DNA of 52,529 nucleotides from Bacteroidota bacterium (GTDB lineage Bacteria > Bacteroidota > Bacteroidia > Chitinophagales > Chitinophagaceae): positions 1-52,529 of the forward strand of contig JAEZEI010000015.1 of NCBI GenBank assembly GCA_023417815.1, in the 5' to 3' direction. Under the pieces are notes generated by a model. The model saw only the letters and a program-made list of their open reading frames with translations, did no database searches and was not told where the DNA came from. Shown piece by piece: positions 51,813-52,529 of this stretch (its first letter is position 1; each line of letters starts with the position of its first letter). The position numbers and the translations under genes were made by a program.

Positions 51813-52529
51813 CTACAGGAACCACAAACTCTCCTTTCCATAATCCGCCAGCTTCTCGTGTTCAAAGTAGGGATAAATTTCAGCAACCATTTCCGGATAC
51901 TTAATGGTAACGGGTAAGTTTTGCTGGTTGGTGCTTTTCCAATACATGCGGCTGAACTGGTACACCTGGTCAATTAGCTGTTCAATCAGATCCATATTGT
52001 CCAACATTTTAGGCACGGTACAGGAAAAGCTAATTTTCACCGGGAAGTGATATTCCTTTTGAGCCGGTCTGGATTGGGGGTCGTATCTGGTATTGTTGAA
52101 CAGTAGGTACTCTGAGTGTCCAACTTTTATGATTGTGCCACTATAAGGCATGAGGTTAGTCTTATCTTCTACATCGAAGCCTAATAGTTCTTTGCTTTCT
52201 GTTTTATTGATTGTAACAACTATCACAGGTATGTTCAACCCTAACGTGTGCAGGGTGCTAATGATTGGCTGCAGTTCCTTCTTGCCAATGTCTTTGTAAA
52301 AGTGGATGATCAATCTTGAAGCCTTGTGATTGGTAACAATAAATTTACCAACTGCCTCACGAATTGAACCTGCAAGACTTATTGTATCATCACCCTTGAA
52401 ACAGTCAAACCCTTTGAAGATGCCTTCGTTGTTGAAACAAAATGCTGAACCTACAAATCTTGATTTACGGGTAACAGAATAGAAAGCACCAATACCGACA
52501 ATCAATTCATTGTTTGTTGGTCTGTTTAA
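51813..52529 (-). CDS. Prokaryotic Argonaute, C-terminal PIWI part (partial at window edge)
   Basis: The frame is open to the right edge, so the 5' end lies outside; 238 residues are visible. PIWI features are a strand-turn VGIGAFYS followed by FVGSAFCFNNEGIF, then LAGSIREAV, RLIIHFYKDIGKKELQPI, VIVVTINKT, the segment LIDQVYQFSRMYWKS and NLPVTIKYPEMVAEI, ending LWFL as many Argonautes do. By alignment to the eukaryotic FYRDG strand, HFYKD probably keeps the third catalytic Asp. The first catalytic Asp position looks like Gly in VGIGAF and the last looks like Glu in YPEMVA, so slicer activity may be lost. Long versus short type cannot be decided. Confidence 0.88.
   Translation of the reverse strand, partial: LNRPTNNELIVGIGAFYSVTRKSRFVGSAFCFNNEGIFKGFDCFKGDDTISLAGSIREAVGKFIVTNHKASRLIIHFYKDIGKKELQPIISTLHTLGLNIPVIVVTINKTESKELLGFDVEDKTNLMPYSGTIIKVGHSEYLLFNNTRYDPQSRPAQKEYHFPVKISFSCTVPKMLDNMDLIEQLIDQVYQFSRMYWKSTNQQNLPVTIKYPEMVAEIYPYFEHEKLADYGKESLWFL

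Overview
The window looks like a chromosome segment of a Bacteroidota bacterium, probably Chitinophagaceae. The basis is the protein families present (DUF6660, HYC_CC_PP, DUF2911, GDCCVxC, CzcA-TolC fusions, MCO-barrel fusions), several TAnnTTTG -7 boxes and weak ribosome binding sites. The family-level placement is inference. I recognise no rRNA, tRNA, CRISPR array, transposase or integrase.

Bases 1-13.2 kb are housekeeping and stress genes. They include a divergent phosphatidate-phosphatase-like / diacylglycerol-kinase-like pair, an L,D-transpeptidase, and a minus-strand operon resembling the Bacillus Mhq quinone-detoxification genes (hydrolase, ring-cleaving dioxygenase, DoxX protein, flavin monooxygenase, YceI, Rossmann-like protein). 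A Crp/Fnr regulator, a second YceI, a Ca/Na exchanger and a phosphoesterase lipoprotein follow. A GxxExxY nuclease-like gene, broken by one stop codon and flanked by near-perfect 36-bp inverted repeats, sits next to the Crp/Fnr gene.

Bases 13.2-20.5 kb are a compact copper operon read leftwards: an AraC regulator carrying its own metal-binding domain, a Cu(I) P-type ATPase, a CopZ-like chaperone, a DUF3347 protein, a multicopper oxidase fused to an outer-membrane barrel, and a DUF305 protein. Bases 20.8-23.3 kb hold an SGNH-like / MBOAT pair for surface glycan O-acylation.

Bases 23.3-27.8 kb are gene-poor and odd. They contain clustered short repeats, a 22-bp perfect palindrome, a small gene, a 251-aa protein of a recurrent Bacteroidota family with its own promoter-like and terminator signals, a 225-bp decayed reading frame, a DUF6876 gene, and long hairpins. 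Two of the hairpins share a conserved top but have unrelated, perfectly paired lower stems.

Bases 27.8-51.8 kb are an apparently more AT-rich block of 23 minus-strand reading frames for metal resistance: Zn/Cd ATPase, CzcB and CzcA-TolC fusion, MerTP, CPH-type Cu ATPase, a Cus system with two adaptors and a permease split into two reading frames, and small Cys/His-rich proteins. Together they cover inner-membrane export (P-type ATPases), trans-envelope efflux (RND pumps) and periplasmic binding or oxidation of Cu/Ag, Zn/Cd/Co and possibly Hg.

At the right edge the window cuts into the C-terminal PIWI part of a prokaryotic Argonaute, also on the minus strand. Its N-terminal part and any partner effector lie outside.
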